From: Rotaria socialis
Lineage: Eukaryota > Rotifera > Eurotatoria > Philodinida > Philodinidae
Length of the DNA: 64,000 bases
NCBI GenBank assembly: GCA_905331475.1
Contig: CAJNYU010003038.1
Coordinates: 70,720-134,719 of the forward strand
Reading direction: 5' to 3'
Shown: piece by piece, positions 48,578 through 59,653 of the stretch
Numbering within the stretch: the first letter of the stretch is position 1
Layout of the letters: each line of letters begins with the position of its first letter
Notes under the pieces: model-generated
The model's database searches: none
What the model saw: only the letters and a program-made list of their open reading frames with translations
What the model was told of the DNA's origin: nothing
Made by a program: the position numbers and the translations under genes

Positions 48578-48620
48578 AATCAAGGGGAAACAGTAGACTT
48601 TTGGACTTCAAGTTACTTTC
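48578..48620. repeat. Fragment of the 6.1-kb transposon terminus
   Basis: CAAGGGGAAACAGTAGACTT followed by TTGGACTTCAAGTTACTT matches the left end of the element at 26958 (CCAAGGGGGAAACAGCGGAC...TTGGACTTGAAGTTACTT). Only this short end is present, so another copy once lay here or was broken. Confidence 0.75.
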
Positions 48621-48621
48621 A

Positions 48622-48790
48622 GCGGGTTACATGAATTTCGGCCCGGCCCGAAAATTCTCCGGACTTTCGGACCAATTTTATACAAATTCATTAAACTCGG
48701 AGAAAAAGCGAATTTTTTTGAAAATTGGTTTCTAGATTTTTTTTAGTACCGAGCGAAGCGTCGTAGTGCTGAGCGAAGCGGCGTTTTTCA
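48622..48790. repeat. Dispersed repeat, copy B (inverted copy at 34412-34560)
   Basis: Starts GGGTTACATGAATTTCGGCC and ends with two AGCGAAGCG-containing words. It is the reverse complement of the repeat upstream of the GPCR, with about 85-90 percent identity by eye. It abuts the transposon-end fragment on its left. Confidence 0.8.
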
Positions 48791-48907
48791 TTCCATAGAA
48801 GAAAAACTAGTTGAAATAAAAAAACCGAATTTATACCTAATTTACATCTCAACAAATTTCGAAAAATATACTGGCAATAGTGAATTCTACATCTAAAATA
48901 AAACTAA

Positions 48908-49102
48908 AAAAATTAGAACTAAATAATGTTTGTTAAAAAGTACTGTAAAATAAAAAAACCTATTCACACTTAGATTATTTCTCTTTCTTCGCGTTCTTTT
49001 AACTATAAAAAAGATATTTGAATTTTGCCTAGGCAGAATTCTAATTCTAATTTTGCCTAGTCAAATTTCAAATTTGACTGGATTTTAATTTTGCCTACAA
49101 CA
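48908..49102. mobile_element. Foldback MITE, partial inverted copy, at the right inversion edge
   Basis: Matches the reverse complement of 40085-40256: AATAATGTTTGTTAAAAAGT, TTCGCGTTCTTTTAACTATA and the end AATTTTGCCTACAACA. Homology stops on its left at about 48908, where the sequence becomes unique. On its right is a TATATA tract and, 45 bp further, the first exon of the fibulin C-terminal half. Confidence 0.8.
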
Positions 49103-49147
49103 TATATATATTTCTTTCTCTCTCTCTCTATGTATCTGATCAAATAG

Positions 49148-51258
49148 ATATCGATGAATGTGCTATTGGCAATCATACGTGTCTTTCACCAGCAACATGT
49201 AAAAATACGTATGGCTCGTTCTATGTAAGTTTTCATTACGTGACTACGCATTTATTTTTCTTTCTTTTATTTTGATTCTTCAAAATTTAAAAAAATGAGC
49301 TTGACACATTCTTATTACTCTAAACTAAATTCACAGAGATTCGAAAGCGATGCCATTGGATATACTTAATCAGTAACAGCCGATTAAGATTCTATCATTT
49401 CAAGGTCACGGCCAAAGCCTAATGTCAAACAGATGAAGTATGCTAATGAGAGAAAGCAAAGTTGCCATCAGATTCAGACTAGAAAATTTTCATTAAAATT
49501 TGGATTATTATTCGAATTGAAATCCTCTTTTCAAAAGATTAATTTAATGATGTAAATTAATTGTCAAGAGCTAATAGAATATAGATTCTAATCAATTATA
49601 TTTTCTATTTTTCTTCCTCTATGCATAGTGTCAGTGTCCGACTGGGTTCGCATCAAAATATGGTACCTGTGTTGGTATGAATATTTTTTGAAAGATTTTT
49701 CCTATATCGAAATATTTCCTATTAGATGATGATGAATGTGCAAGAGGAAATTCAGTCTGTCCAATAAATTCACTGTGCCGAAATACTCCAGGATCATATG
49801 CTGTATGTGTAATATTTTAAATTATCAAAAGATAAACTTACTGACTGTTCTTTTCAAAGTGCGATTGCATATCTGGATATAAAATGATAGCAGAACGAGC
49901 TTTTTGCGAAGGTAAATAAATATTTACGGTTAAGAGTATGTAATCTTTTTCTCTTCTTATAATTAGATATTAACGAATGCGAAATATCTCCAAATACGTG
50001 TGAACAAAGATGTATTAATGTTCAAGGTTCATATTACGTAAGTGAAAGAACCATTAAAATCAATATTAACTTTAAATGTTGTTCTTTAATTTTTTCTTTC
50101 TCACAGTGCTTGTGTAATGAAGGTTATAGATTGAACAGTGATAAACAAACATGCCGAGGTGAGACTGAAATATTATCGGGTTTTTTTCTCTGTATCTCTC
50201 TCTCTCTCTCTTCAATTGAAGTGATTATTATCACGATTGAATGAACCGTGTTTGAATTAAACTGTAAAAAAATAAGACTTCAAATTTGATCAATACAGAT
50301 TTAATTAACACATAAATGCAACATTCTCATCCATGTTCATTCTTTGTCCTACTGAAACTGAAGCTAGAGAAAAGAATCGGTGTAGAGTGCTATTGACAAA
50401 TTCATCGATTATATTAACGTGCTCCTTCTGTCTTTTGCGTTGTTCGTTGCTGATAAAATATTATCTATTTAGATCTTGATGAATGCTCAATGATTGATAA
50501 CTTGTGTCAATATCATTGTGTTAATACACTGGGGTCATATAAATGCATATGCCCATCAGGTTTTACAATCGAACGAGGACGCCAGTGTCAAGATATCGAC
50601 GAATGCCAAGTCGGTACACATAATTGTCTTGTTAATGATGTTTGTGTAAATCTTCATGGTGATTTTCGTTGCTATTCTGTTCAATGTCATCAAGGCTATG
50701 AAAAAGTTGCAAATAAGTAATATAAATGTTTGATCACGATAAAAAAAATTGTTTTTTCTTGCTATTGATAGCCGTTGCCATTTGAGTACACAATGGTGTA
50801 GCGAACATCAAAATGATACGAATTTACGTTGTACAAATGATAAACCTATGAAATATGTTTATTCATTTATATCGATACCACGTATGAAAACTAAAAAAAA
50901 CACCAATTGAATTGTTAAATTATATTTTTTCTATATTTATTTAGCTAAAATACGTAGACCAACAGAAATCTTTCGCATACGTAATAGTCAATTGAATATA
51001 TATCAACATGCTGAATTTGATTTACGATTAATTAATGTCAATGCTTCACATAAGAATCTATCGCAAACAACTGTTGATAATTTTCAGATAAAAATTTTTT
51101 CTCCGCACAATGCATATTTAATGGTTCTAAAAGAATTAAGTCCATTGCAAGAAATTGAATTAGAAATTCAAATGAAAATTTTTACGAACAAAATTTTAAA
51201 TTCAATTACAATTATGAAAGTTTTAGTTTATGTTAATCAATATAATTTTCATCCTTAA
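49148..51258 (+). CDS. FBLN1: Fibulin (fibulin-1-like) C-terminal half
   Basis: Begins with a phase-1 acceptor (AAATAG, exon at 49148) and no start codon of its own. Five calcium-binding EGF modules follow: DIDECAIGNHTC, DDDECARGNSVC, DINECEISPNTC, DLDECSMIDNLC and DIDECQVGTHNC, each with the Asn/Tyr calcium-site pattern (NTxGSY). A Cys-rich link (QCHQGYEKVANN...WCSEH) and a fibulin C-terminal globular domain come after (KYVYSFISIP, RRPTEIFRIRNSQLN, LQEIELEIQMKI), ending in a stop at 51256-51258. Upstream of the first exon there are only a pyrimidine tract, TA repeat, foldback MITE and dispersed repeats, so no promoter or signal peptide. The N-terminal half is on the opposite strand at 40629-42339, with a matching phase-1 donor. 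Confidence 0.88.
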
Positions 51259-51415
51259 TTGATTTTCTCTCTGTTGCATGTTGTTTTTTGTTTTGTTTTT
51301 GTATTGTTGTTAAACAGAACAGTGCGTCTATTTTTTTAAAAGAATACGATGACACACAAACACACACGCTCATGAATAGAAAAAAGAAATGAAAATGAAA
51401 ACTAAAATCATCATA

Positions 51416-52513
51416 TTAATATGCTGATTGAGTTTGAAATTTCCAAAGTATAGGCGACTTATATGATGCGATGCTAGCTGTTGATAATTCACATATAAGC
51501 TCGTATTCTCGTCCATAGGCTGATCTAAATAGATAAATTAAATAATCAAGAGATTTTCTTTAGAATTCAATTTTTTAACCTATTTGAATGTTCTTCATTG
51601 ATCGATAAACACTTGTTAGTTGATGCATGTGCAAGAACAACTTTATCATCAATTTTCACTTCTGATCCATCTAATTCCATGCGTAAATGTATAGTTGGAT
51701 GCATAACAATCCAAACACTGTTTCGACCAGGATTATTTGTAAAAATAACATCGCACGTTCGTCCAGCACGTGTTGTACTTTTTACACAAGTTAAAAATAA
51801 CTAAAATCATAACATAAAATATGAATATTTCATAAAACAATATAAACGGAATATTTCACTTCTCCATTGACATCGTTAAGTACTATTTCATCACCGTACT
51901 TAACAGGTTCGGAATCGACTGATAGATTAGATCTATAGAATAAAAATGAATAGAAAATTGATTTATATTGAATAGTTTATCCTACCGTCGAATAACGAAA
52001 ACTGTACGAAGCATAGGGCGTCCCATTGTTGTTCCAGTAGCTGTTACTTCACGAGTTCCGCCATTGGTCGACTCCGTATGAGCAATACCAGTAGCTAAAC
52101 AAGAACTTAATTCTGATTTTTCACCAGTAAATTTTGCAGCATGTGTCCATGTGTTAATAAGAAGAATTTGGTGACCAAATCGTAATAGTCCATCGCCAGC
52201 AGATATACTTAAAGGAAGCTTGAACAAAATCCTATGATTCTTTAGTAATTAATTGAATTAGTTCATACCGCTTGAGACATACGTTCAACTTCAGTCATTT
52301 TCTGTGATGCCAATTGACCATTATTACGTCTATGAAGAAAGTCACTTAAGACTTCCTAAAGAAAACCAAGTAAAATACTAAATAACTTGAACAGACGAAG
52401 AGGATATACATTCAAATAATGATCTATACCTCTTCCATAACTCTATCTTCATGCCAATTTCCAATAAGTACATGAGGATTGTAGGGTCTGGAATTGGCTC
52501 GACTGTTCATCAT
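51416..52513 (-). CDS. CFAP161: Cilia- and flagella-associated protein 161
   Basis: A ciliary axoneme protein; the family is a microtubule inner protein of motile cilia. Six exons read leftward from ATG-ATG at 52513. The N-terminal block RPYNPHVLIGNWHEDRVMEEE, then VLSDFLHRRNNGQL, and SISAGDGLLRFGHQILLINT match human CFAP161 (GxRIGNWNEDVYLEEE, KDFLEKRDKGKL, SVTEDGYIHYGDKVMLVN). Later exons hold NNPGRNSVWIVMHPTIHLRME and the C-terminal YGREYELICEL, with a stop at 51416-51418. About 275 residues, slightly shorter than the vertebrate protein (about 300). Cytoplasmic/axonemal, no signal peptide. It is convergent with the fibulin C-half, 157 bp apart. A cilium gene fits a ciliated animal such as a rotifer. 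Confidence 0.87.
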
Positions 52514-53375
52514 CTTTGATTGATTTTCGTATACTTTTGTTATAAAAATGCAAAATGTTATAGTTACGATACAATCTTTTTATTGTTCTTCTAGTGTTTC
52601 TATGTCACCAACAAGTTGCCAAGTAAAAACAGAACTAAAGTTAATCCACTCTTCTTTTGTTTACAGCATTCATAGAACATTAATGTTTCTCTTGATTAAT
52701 GTGAAGATTTATTTGAATATAAAATCATCTAAATGTTGATTTGAATCTTTCTTGTTTTCATCAATATACTATGAACAATAAATGAATTTTCGACTATAGA
52801 AATCCTCATTTTTTAAAAACTTTCCACTTTATTGTTGTTCAGTATTTCGATCTTTATCAAAAAAATCAATCTACCTGAGCATCAAGCCGCTTCTATTTAT
52901 GGAATACGTGGAATCAAACAATACAAAAATTATCAATAAAATAGCGTTCCCTTCAGAAGCTTGAAGAAAAATCTCAGCAAGTAAAGCAGACAATGGAAGA
53001 TCGCATTATTGTTGCATCTTCTCAAGTGAATCATCTTTTATTTGAAAGAAATGAGATTATTTCGTGACCAACACTTTTAGTTTCTTCAAAGCTGCTCATC
53101 ATTTTTTTTGATATCGGAGATGAACCGGATGTAATGTATGGAGAAGATTTTCCGTAGATTTATTAACAGCTCCATTTGTGTGTGAAGTATTAATAAATAA
53201 TCACATTATCTGTTAAACTATGGAACGATTATACTATTGATTCCTATTTCCAGATGTATGAAAATGAATTTTTCTTAATTGTTGGATGTTTATCAATAGC
53301 TGATAAAAGAGTATAATGGACCATTTCAAGGTCATATTTATTATCGCTCATAACTTTCATATTTGATAATAATTA
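52514..53375. other. Decayed sequence with coding-like scraps
   Basis: Short protein-like pieces in different frames (for example MEDRIIVASSQVNHLLFERNE near 52990-53060 and DIGDEPDVMYGEDFP near 53105-53155) suggest an old gene that no longer codes. I do not recognise the family. Confidence 0.3.
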
Positions 53376-53969
53376 ATGCAGTGCGAAGCACACCATTCAT
53401 GTAGCCCGTCGCGAGTTTTCTTTTTCTTTTGCTGTCTTGACGTACGCATCTTCTTCGTCGTTTTGTGACGCGATGATCTCGAGAACACAAAATCGTAGAA
53501 AAGTAGTTAAAACGTCAGATGGAAGTATCGAGATCGAACTTATAACACCTGTTTTCGAATCTTCAATCTGAAGTTCGGTTCTCTCAGAAATATCCTCCCA
53601 AAATGACGATTTTGAAAGATATTTATCGTTTCAGACTTTTACGATAATTAAATTGACGTCATCAATAGTTGTTAACCAATAGTCTATTGCTTCGCAGCCG
53701 ATTCAAGATAATGATTCATGAAAATAATTAATCGTTCAATGGAAAAAATCGTTAGAAAACTGGTTATTACATTTTCAGAAAGATCTCCTCGTGATGAATT
53801 TCAAAATGGTTGATTTAAGAATAGTGAATGCGAAATTTTTATTCAAAATTCCTATACGGAAATCAACAAAAAAACAAACGATTCTAATAAATCTTAAAGT
53901 GAGTCATTTATTTTTTAAATCTTATTCTCGCTACTTTCGAAAATTCGGCTCGTGTACTTCGCACCGCAT
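53376..53969. mobile_element. Possible 0.6-kb MITE with 18-bp inverted ends
   Basis: The left end ATGCAGTGCGAAGCACAC and the reverse complement of the right end ATGCGGTGCGAAGTACAC differ at two positions. It lies between decayed coding scraps. I see no clear target duplication. Confidence 0.45.
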
Positions 53970-55080
53970 TTCGTAGTCGAGTGAAACTCGAATGCCATCT
54001 AGTTCAGATATGTTATACATCATACATTGAGAGGACATCTCCTCAAGATAGGAAGCCGGTGCCAATTCGACTCATTGTTATTAAAGTTGAAACAGCATCC
54101 TGGTATGATGGATTACCGTTTGAAATAAGCTAACACTCTGTTTTTGATGGTCATAATGACCACTTAGAAATTACATTTGATACATTAGAAACTTTACGAA
54201 TTCGAGGAGAGTTGTAGCAAATACAATATAATGTTCGACACGTGACGATTAAGACACCTCGAACACAGCGTTGATATATTTGAAGCAGACAAAATGCTTC
54301 AATAAGCTAGAATGTTTGCTTATAATATTACATTTTTATTTTCGCGATCAAGCAATAGCAAAAGTATTGTTATAGCTAGTTAAGATGCTGGACATATTTT
54401 ACGAGTAATGGAATAGAAATATTTATTTTTTATTATCGATAAATACTATTTATAGGATTCAAAATTGATGAACTTATTTAACATTAAAAGGAATTCCAGA
54501 TACTGATCCAGCAACAATTTGAGAAGTAAAAAACATTTTACAGTGCTCAACTTAAGAGATCCTATTGAACTTTATTTTGTCCAATCGACTCAGTTAGGAA
54601 ATAAAAATTGATAACATTCGTAAACTTTCGTCAGATCATTATTAAGCTGCTCTTGACATATTACAGTTGATTGCAGAAAAGTCGAATCTTATACTAACCA
54701 TGGGTTAAATCCTAATCCTAACCTTGAAGATGTAAACAGAACTAAATTGCAAAGATGACAGAAAATAATTTATATTCCATCATAAAACTTTGCTTTATCT
54801 ATAAAGATACGTCGAATAAAATTTTCCAGTTCAAACACGAAGTATTTATCAGATTATGAGAAAATCTACACTCAAACTTCAAAAACAGAATACAGTAAAT
54901 AAATTAAAAAAGCTTTCTTTTTATAAATCTCTCATTCGAGATTGTAAAGATTACTGAAGATGACAAGTACGATTGGCTAAAGCTATCTGCATCACTACGT
55001 ACCGAGAAGAATGAACATAAATCAAATAAAAATCGTAAATGTGTACTTGCATTTGAGATTGTCTCGTAGATTTAGAACGT
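53970..55080 (+). pseudogene. Decayed protein gene remnant, family not recognised
   Basis: Protein-like plus-strand pieces separated by stops and frame changes: PVPIRLIVIKVETASWYDGL and DGHNDHLEITFDTLETLRIR (about 54060-54215), LKGIPDTDPATI (about 54485-54525), and SFEIVKITEDDKYDWLKLSA (about 54935-54995). Order and spacing suggest one old gene that decayed in place. I cannot name the family. Confidence 0.4.
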
Positions 55081-56244
55081 AATCTTAATTAATTTTCTCA
55101 ATTGAGATGGATTAATGCGAGAAGACGAGTTATGATTAATTAATCAACCTTTGTTAATCCAAATTTTTGACATGTTTACATCTATTCTATTGCTAACAGA
55201 ATTTTTCTCAGTCGATGATGTTTTCTTAAATTCTCGTTTTGAGCACTTTTTTTTATCGCTATTAGTTGAATTTTGCCCGCTATCGAATTATTCCTCATTC
55301 TTTTATTTATATTTGGTGAAATTATACATTGAAAATTGTGCTTCTTGTGCCGATTTTAGATCTCTACTGCGTACATACGTAGGTGATAAACATAATAATT
55401 GGCAAAACGGAGAGACAAAATGCACTAGTAATTTGTTTGAATAAGCCTATGAATAGTTAATATTCCCTGAAATTCTCAGATTTTGTCGATAATTTTAGAC
55501 TACTCTCCAGAGACTAGCTAGAGTTTTCTTCGGAGAAATCGAACTAGAAATATCTCATTTTGCATTGTCATGCATTTTCAGACAACTATCAGCGCGATTT
55601 TTGTTTTGCTAAAAAATATGACTACATTGATGGTTAAATCGATATTCATCGAAGCAATAATTATCGTTTGTATCAACGATTAGCCTTACTTAAAGATCTA
55701 GTGAATGCGCATCCTTGACGAAAGCCATACTTGGAAATTTCTTTTGTTGTCCGTGGATTTTTTTCGTTAATTGTTTTCATATGAGATGAATTTCTTGTCA
55801 TCGATATCGATGGTTGTTGATCGATAATAATGATAAAATGATTTTGAGTCTCCAATGGTTGTTTCAGACGCAATTCAATTTCTTGAATAGATTATTGAGC
55901 TATTTACATTCATATTTATTAATCATGTTTGTTTTTAAAAGAATTGATAATCCTCTTTTAACAATGATCGATAAGCAAAATTAGTGGATTATGATTATTC
56001 TTTAGGTCGAAAGGGATTGTTTTTTCTCCTACATTTATTCTTGGATCTCAACGAAATTTTAATAATTGATCTAACGACGCACTAGTCTCAATTGGAGTTT
56101 CACTGCTGTATAATCTAATTCAACAGAACCGAAAAACCTTGATTTGTCAATATGTCGATTCATCATTGATATTCATTCATTTAATTATATTTTTCGCTTT
56201 TTTAAATGCTTAACATATTGGCATAGTTCGCGTAAGTCACATTT

Positions 56245-56276
<32 letters not shown>

Positions 56277-58730
56277 AAGAACTTATTCTCAAAGATCAGT
56301 TTGATCCAGCCGTAGTGTATGATAACTTTTTAAAATTTTTTTTAATAAATGGGAAATATTCGTACATGCTTTATTTCATATTCATCGAAAAACTTAGAAA
56401 AATTTTTTTTCGTATTCCCTATAGAGATTAAATTAAAAACAAAAAGCAGTATAGACATGATATTTTAATCTTTATTGATTCACAAAGAACCTTTTCATGT
56501 CAACAGTGTTCGTGTAAAGAAAATTTTAATGACTAAGTGTCACATTGACTATTGCAAAGGACCTGTTACTACAAGACTTTTATTTTTTCTGTTGCTCATT
56601 GAGATTTAATAAAATACCATAATAATGGATAAGACTATAATCTCAAATGAGTGACGAAGCACTTTCGATGTCTAAAATTCTATGGCAGGAAAATTTTATT
56701 TTCCAGCGTTTAATGTTAGATTGTATGTGAAACATGAGAATTAATACCATACACTTACTTTTCTTATTTCTTATTGATATTAAATAGAAAGCAATAATAA
56801 TTCAAGTTTGAGATTGCCATCTGAAAATATGTAAGTACGGATTGTGAAAAAGAAAATTTGAATTTTTCAACTGTCAGATTGCCTGTCGAGAAAAAAAACT
56901 TGGGTCCTAATACTAGTCATTTCGAGACTGTCTGTAAATATTACGACATATGACTATTGACTTACTATAAACTAAATAACACCAAAGAAATTTCTTTGAT
57001 AAAAGCGATCAGCAAATGATTGACTAAATCTAAGCTTTGTTTTAAAAATTATCCTATGCTATTCTCATGATTCCTTCTCTTCGTATAGTTAATAGGGATA
57101 AAGTAGTGTTTGTTCAATGGACTGTAAAAATATTAACTATTCTTTCAATCGAAATAATGCTATTATCGAGTAAGGCATATTTTTAATTTTAATTAATACT
57201 AAAAAGAAAGCATCATTAAAATCTAGGTGTTACGCATTCTTATCATGCACTTATATGATTTGAAGAGTTACATCTTTTGTCTTCAAAACGTATTTCCGTT
57301 CACCGGAGTTTTGTTTTTCGTTGTGAAAGAAAATATTTTTACAACGACTTTGATGTATGAGAATAAACGCTAGACCTGTCCTAAGAGAGAATAGTTTTAG
57401 CTCATTGCCTACTTTTCACAATTTATTAGAGATAAGTTCTTCAAAACTTTCAAGAAGACACGGGATTGAACTTATGTGGGAGAATTGTATTCACAAATTA
57501 ATTAATATTCTAAAAGCGGAAATATATCAACAAAACGCATAGAATTAAACTCTCTCTCGCTCTCTCGCTCTCTCTCTCTATATATATATATATGCATCTA
57601 TAATGAGTGAAAGAAAGCTAGACAAAGTAAAAGAAAACGAACAGAGGAAGACAACACTTTTTTTCCTCCCACATACATTCACATTTGTCAAAAGATAGAG
57701 GAAAATCTGCATAAAATCCACATGAAGAAAAGAAAATACTATTAATCATCGCGACACAATTTATCAACGGTAAATAATATGTCGGTGAGTATTGATGTTC
57801 TTTGAATCGTGAGTATGATTTTCGTTTACAATGAGTCTAATAACAAATGATGTAAGTATTGTTTGCACTTCTTTTTTCTACTATCAAAAATAGTGAGCAA
57901 ATATTCTACGATGAGAATGTAGAACAACTCTGCTCGATCTGTAAGTTCCTAGAGCGATATCATTCAAGCCCTGAAGAGTTTCAAAAGAGTGATAACGAAT
58001 TAAATAATTGAACTAGAACGATGGCACTCCGAAAGAACAATCCAAACTATGAGTAAGCAAACCCAATTAAGCCAACGACCAGAGTATGTTCTGACAAAGA
58101 TGCACTCAAGTGTTGGCATTTTTTCTTCTCGACTATTCTCTCTATCCAGTGAAGTATGCTCTAAAAAAACAAAGGAGTCCTAGCTCAAATTGTATCCTTT
58201 TTTTATCACTACCATCATTTTCTTTCTTCTCTCACGATCGATTGTTAATTATTATCGATAGTGCTATATCGCCTCTTAGCTTCGAACATGTTTTTGCTCT
58301 TTTGTCACTATCATTATTGAATCTTTTATCTGGTCTGTCTGTATGCATAAGAATAAGATCAGATTTATTTTGCGTTCATTTGGAAACAGTTCCTTTTTTT
58401 ACACAAGAATGACTTGAGATAGAATATTGCATTTAGTGATGGATTCGCCAAAAAAAAATAAATCTTCTCCTATTCAATGAAACTGCATTCTCGTTTGGCA
58501 AGAGTTAATGCTGCCGCCAGTCATAAAAATACACACAAAAAGCTCGAGTGAGTATGCAGGAAAAGTACTTTATAGAAGTCAAATGACAAAAATCCAAGGA
58601 TAAATAAAGTAGTATAGACTTCTTTGTATTAATTTCGATAATTCCATTTTGTTGTTATTTATTCGCATATTCTTCTAGATAACATTTCCTAATCTTCTTG
58701 TCAGCACTTGAGTGTATATTAGCGAATACC
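55081..58730. other. Gene-poor stretch, no gene supported
   Basis: AT-rich. (TC)n runs at 56238-56272 and 57549-57578 (the latter followed by TA repeats). Several open stretches under 100 codons look random. I see no conserved motif. Confidence 0.45.
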
Positions 58731-59097
58731 ATGCAGCCGATCAGTATACTGCTCGCATTAATTATTGGCTATATAGCTTTATTGACCATGACTTGTTCTT
58801 TTTCGATTAATAACAATCAGGTAGGAAGATGATTATCATATGTGTAACTATCAATTCATAATTTTATCATTTTAGAATGTTCAATCATCCATCGCCAATA
58901 TGCGTCTGAAACGTGCACTAGCTCACAAACGTTTTTATGATTTTGGTTCTCGCTCGGTTAACATCAATGATGATGATTTACACGAATTCAATGATGAATA
59001 CAATCGTTTACGACGTTTCTATGATTTTGGTACGAAGAAACGTTTGGTAACACGTTTCTATGATTTTGGCTCAAAAAAGAAGCGTTCAGTTGAATAA
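58731..59097 (+). CDS. Neuropeptide precursor with three FYDFG(S/T) repeats
   Basis: A small secreted prepropeptide of 95 residues in two exons (58731-58820 and 58876-59097, phase 0, 55-bp intron). Residues 1-24 form a signal peptide (MQPISILLALIIGYIALLTM...). The second exon carries three near-identical cores, each after a basic site: HKRFYDFGSRSV, LRRFYDFGTKKRLV and VTRFYDFGSKKKRSV. An acidic spacer (NDDDLHEFNDEYN) separates the first from the second, as is usual in neuropeptide precursors. Predicted products are FYDFGS or FYDFGT, with or without basic residues. The Gly is not next to the dibasic site, so C-terminal amidation at that Gly is not expected. The core YDFG recalls type-A allatostatins (YxFGL-amide), but the Leu-amide is missing. 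I know no described family with this exact repeat. Confidence 0.82.
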
Positions 59098-59580
59098 TGT
59101 AAATCAATAAACATCTTATGACATTTCTCTCTCTCTCTCTTCTCAATATATCTGTCATGCATAAATAATATCCATGTTTTCCCCCATTGGACTCTATAAG
59201 ACAGCGTAAAGAATAGTGAATGATTTTCATGTTGATTGAGATATAATATATTACAGCTTAAGTGTTTGAATCATTGTTTGCATTATTGAACGCATCAAAT
59301 AAAAAGATGTAATCAAACTAACATATTTCTTTTTATTTTATTTTTTATTAAGTCACAAAGAAATGTTTCAGTATTATTCTACTTCATGAAGTGGTTGGAT
59401 AAAACATTAGCATGTTTCTAGCAAAAGACAATATGCTTCACAAGAAGATTGATTTATCAATTTTTTACCTATGATTTCATACAGACTTGTTATGTATTTC
59501 TTTCTCTCACATTATTAAACTCAGTTATCAGCGAGACAGCGGCGTGATAGTATGACAACAGAACGGAACAAAACGATAAT
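59098..59580. other. Intergenic, no gene seen
   Basis: 3' flank of the neuropeptide gene, with a short TC run near 59126-59140 and AATAAA-type words (59105, 59298) that could serve polyadenylation. Confidence 0.4.
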
Positions 59581-59653
59581 CTTCCTCCGATGGAATCGAA
59601 CCAATGCCTTCTGCTTTCCGGGCAGCTGTATACCACTATACTAGAAAGGAGCG
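59581..59653 (-). pseudogene. tRNA-like sequence, probably a pseudogene
   Basis: Read on the minus strand there is a good A box (TAGTATAGTGGTATAC, forming a 4-bp D stem) and B box (GGTTCGATTCC). A cloverleaf can be drawn with an acceptor stem having one mismatch and two G-T pairs. The T stem has two mismatches. The anticodon loop is CCGGAAA, with C instead of the invariant U33. The nominal anticodon GGA would be Ser, but there is no long variable arm. It is most likely a degenerate tRNA or tRNA-derived repeat. Confidence 0.45.

Noticed and set aside
40629-51258. Two independent EGF-protein genes instead of one split fibulin
   Set aside because: One half has the only signal peptide and the other the only terminal domain and stop; phases match at the break and MITE copies flank both edges, so a split single gene is the simpler reading.
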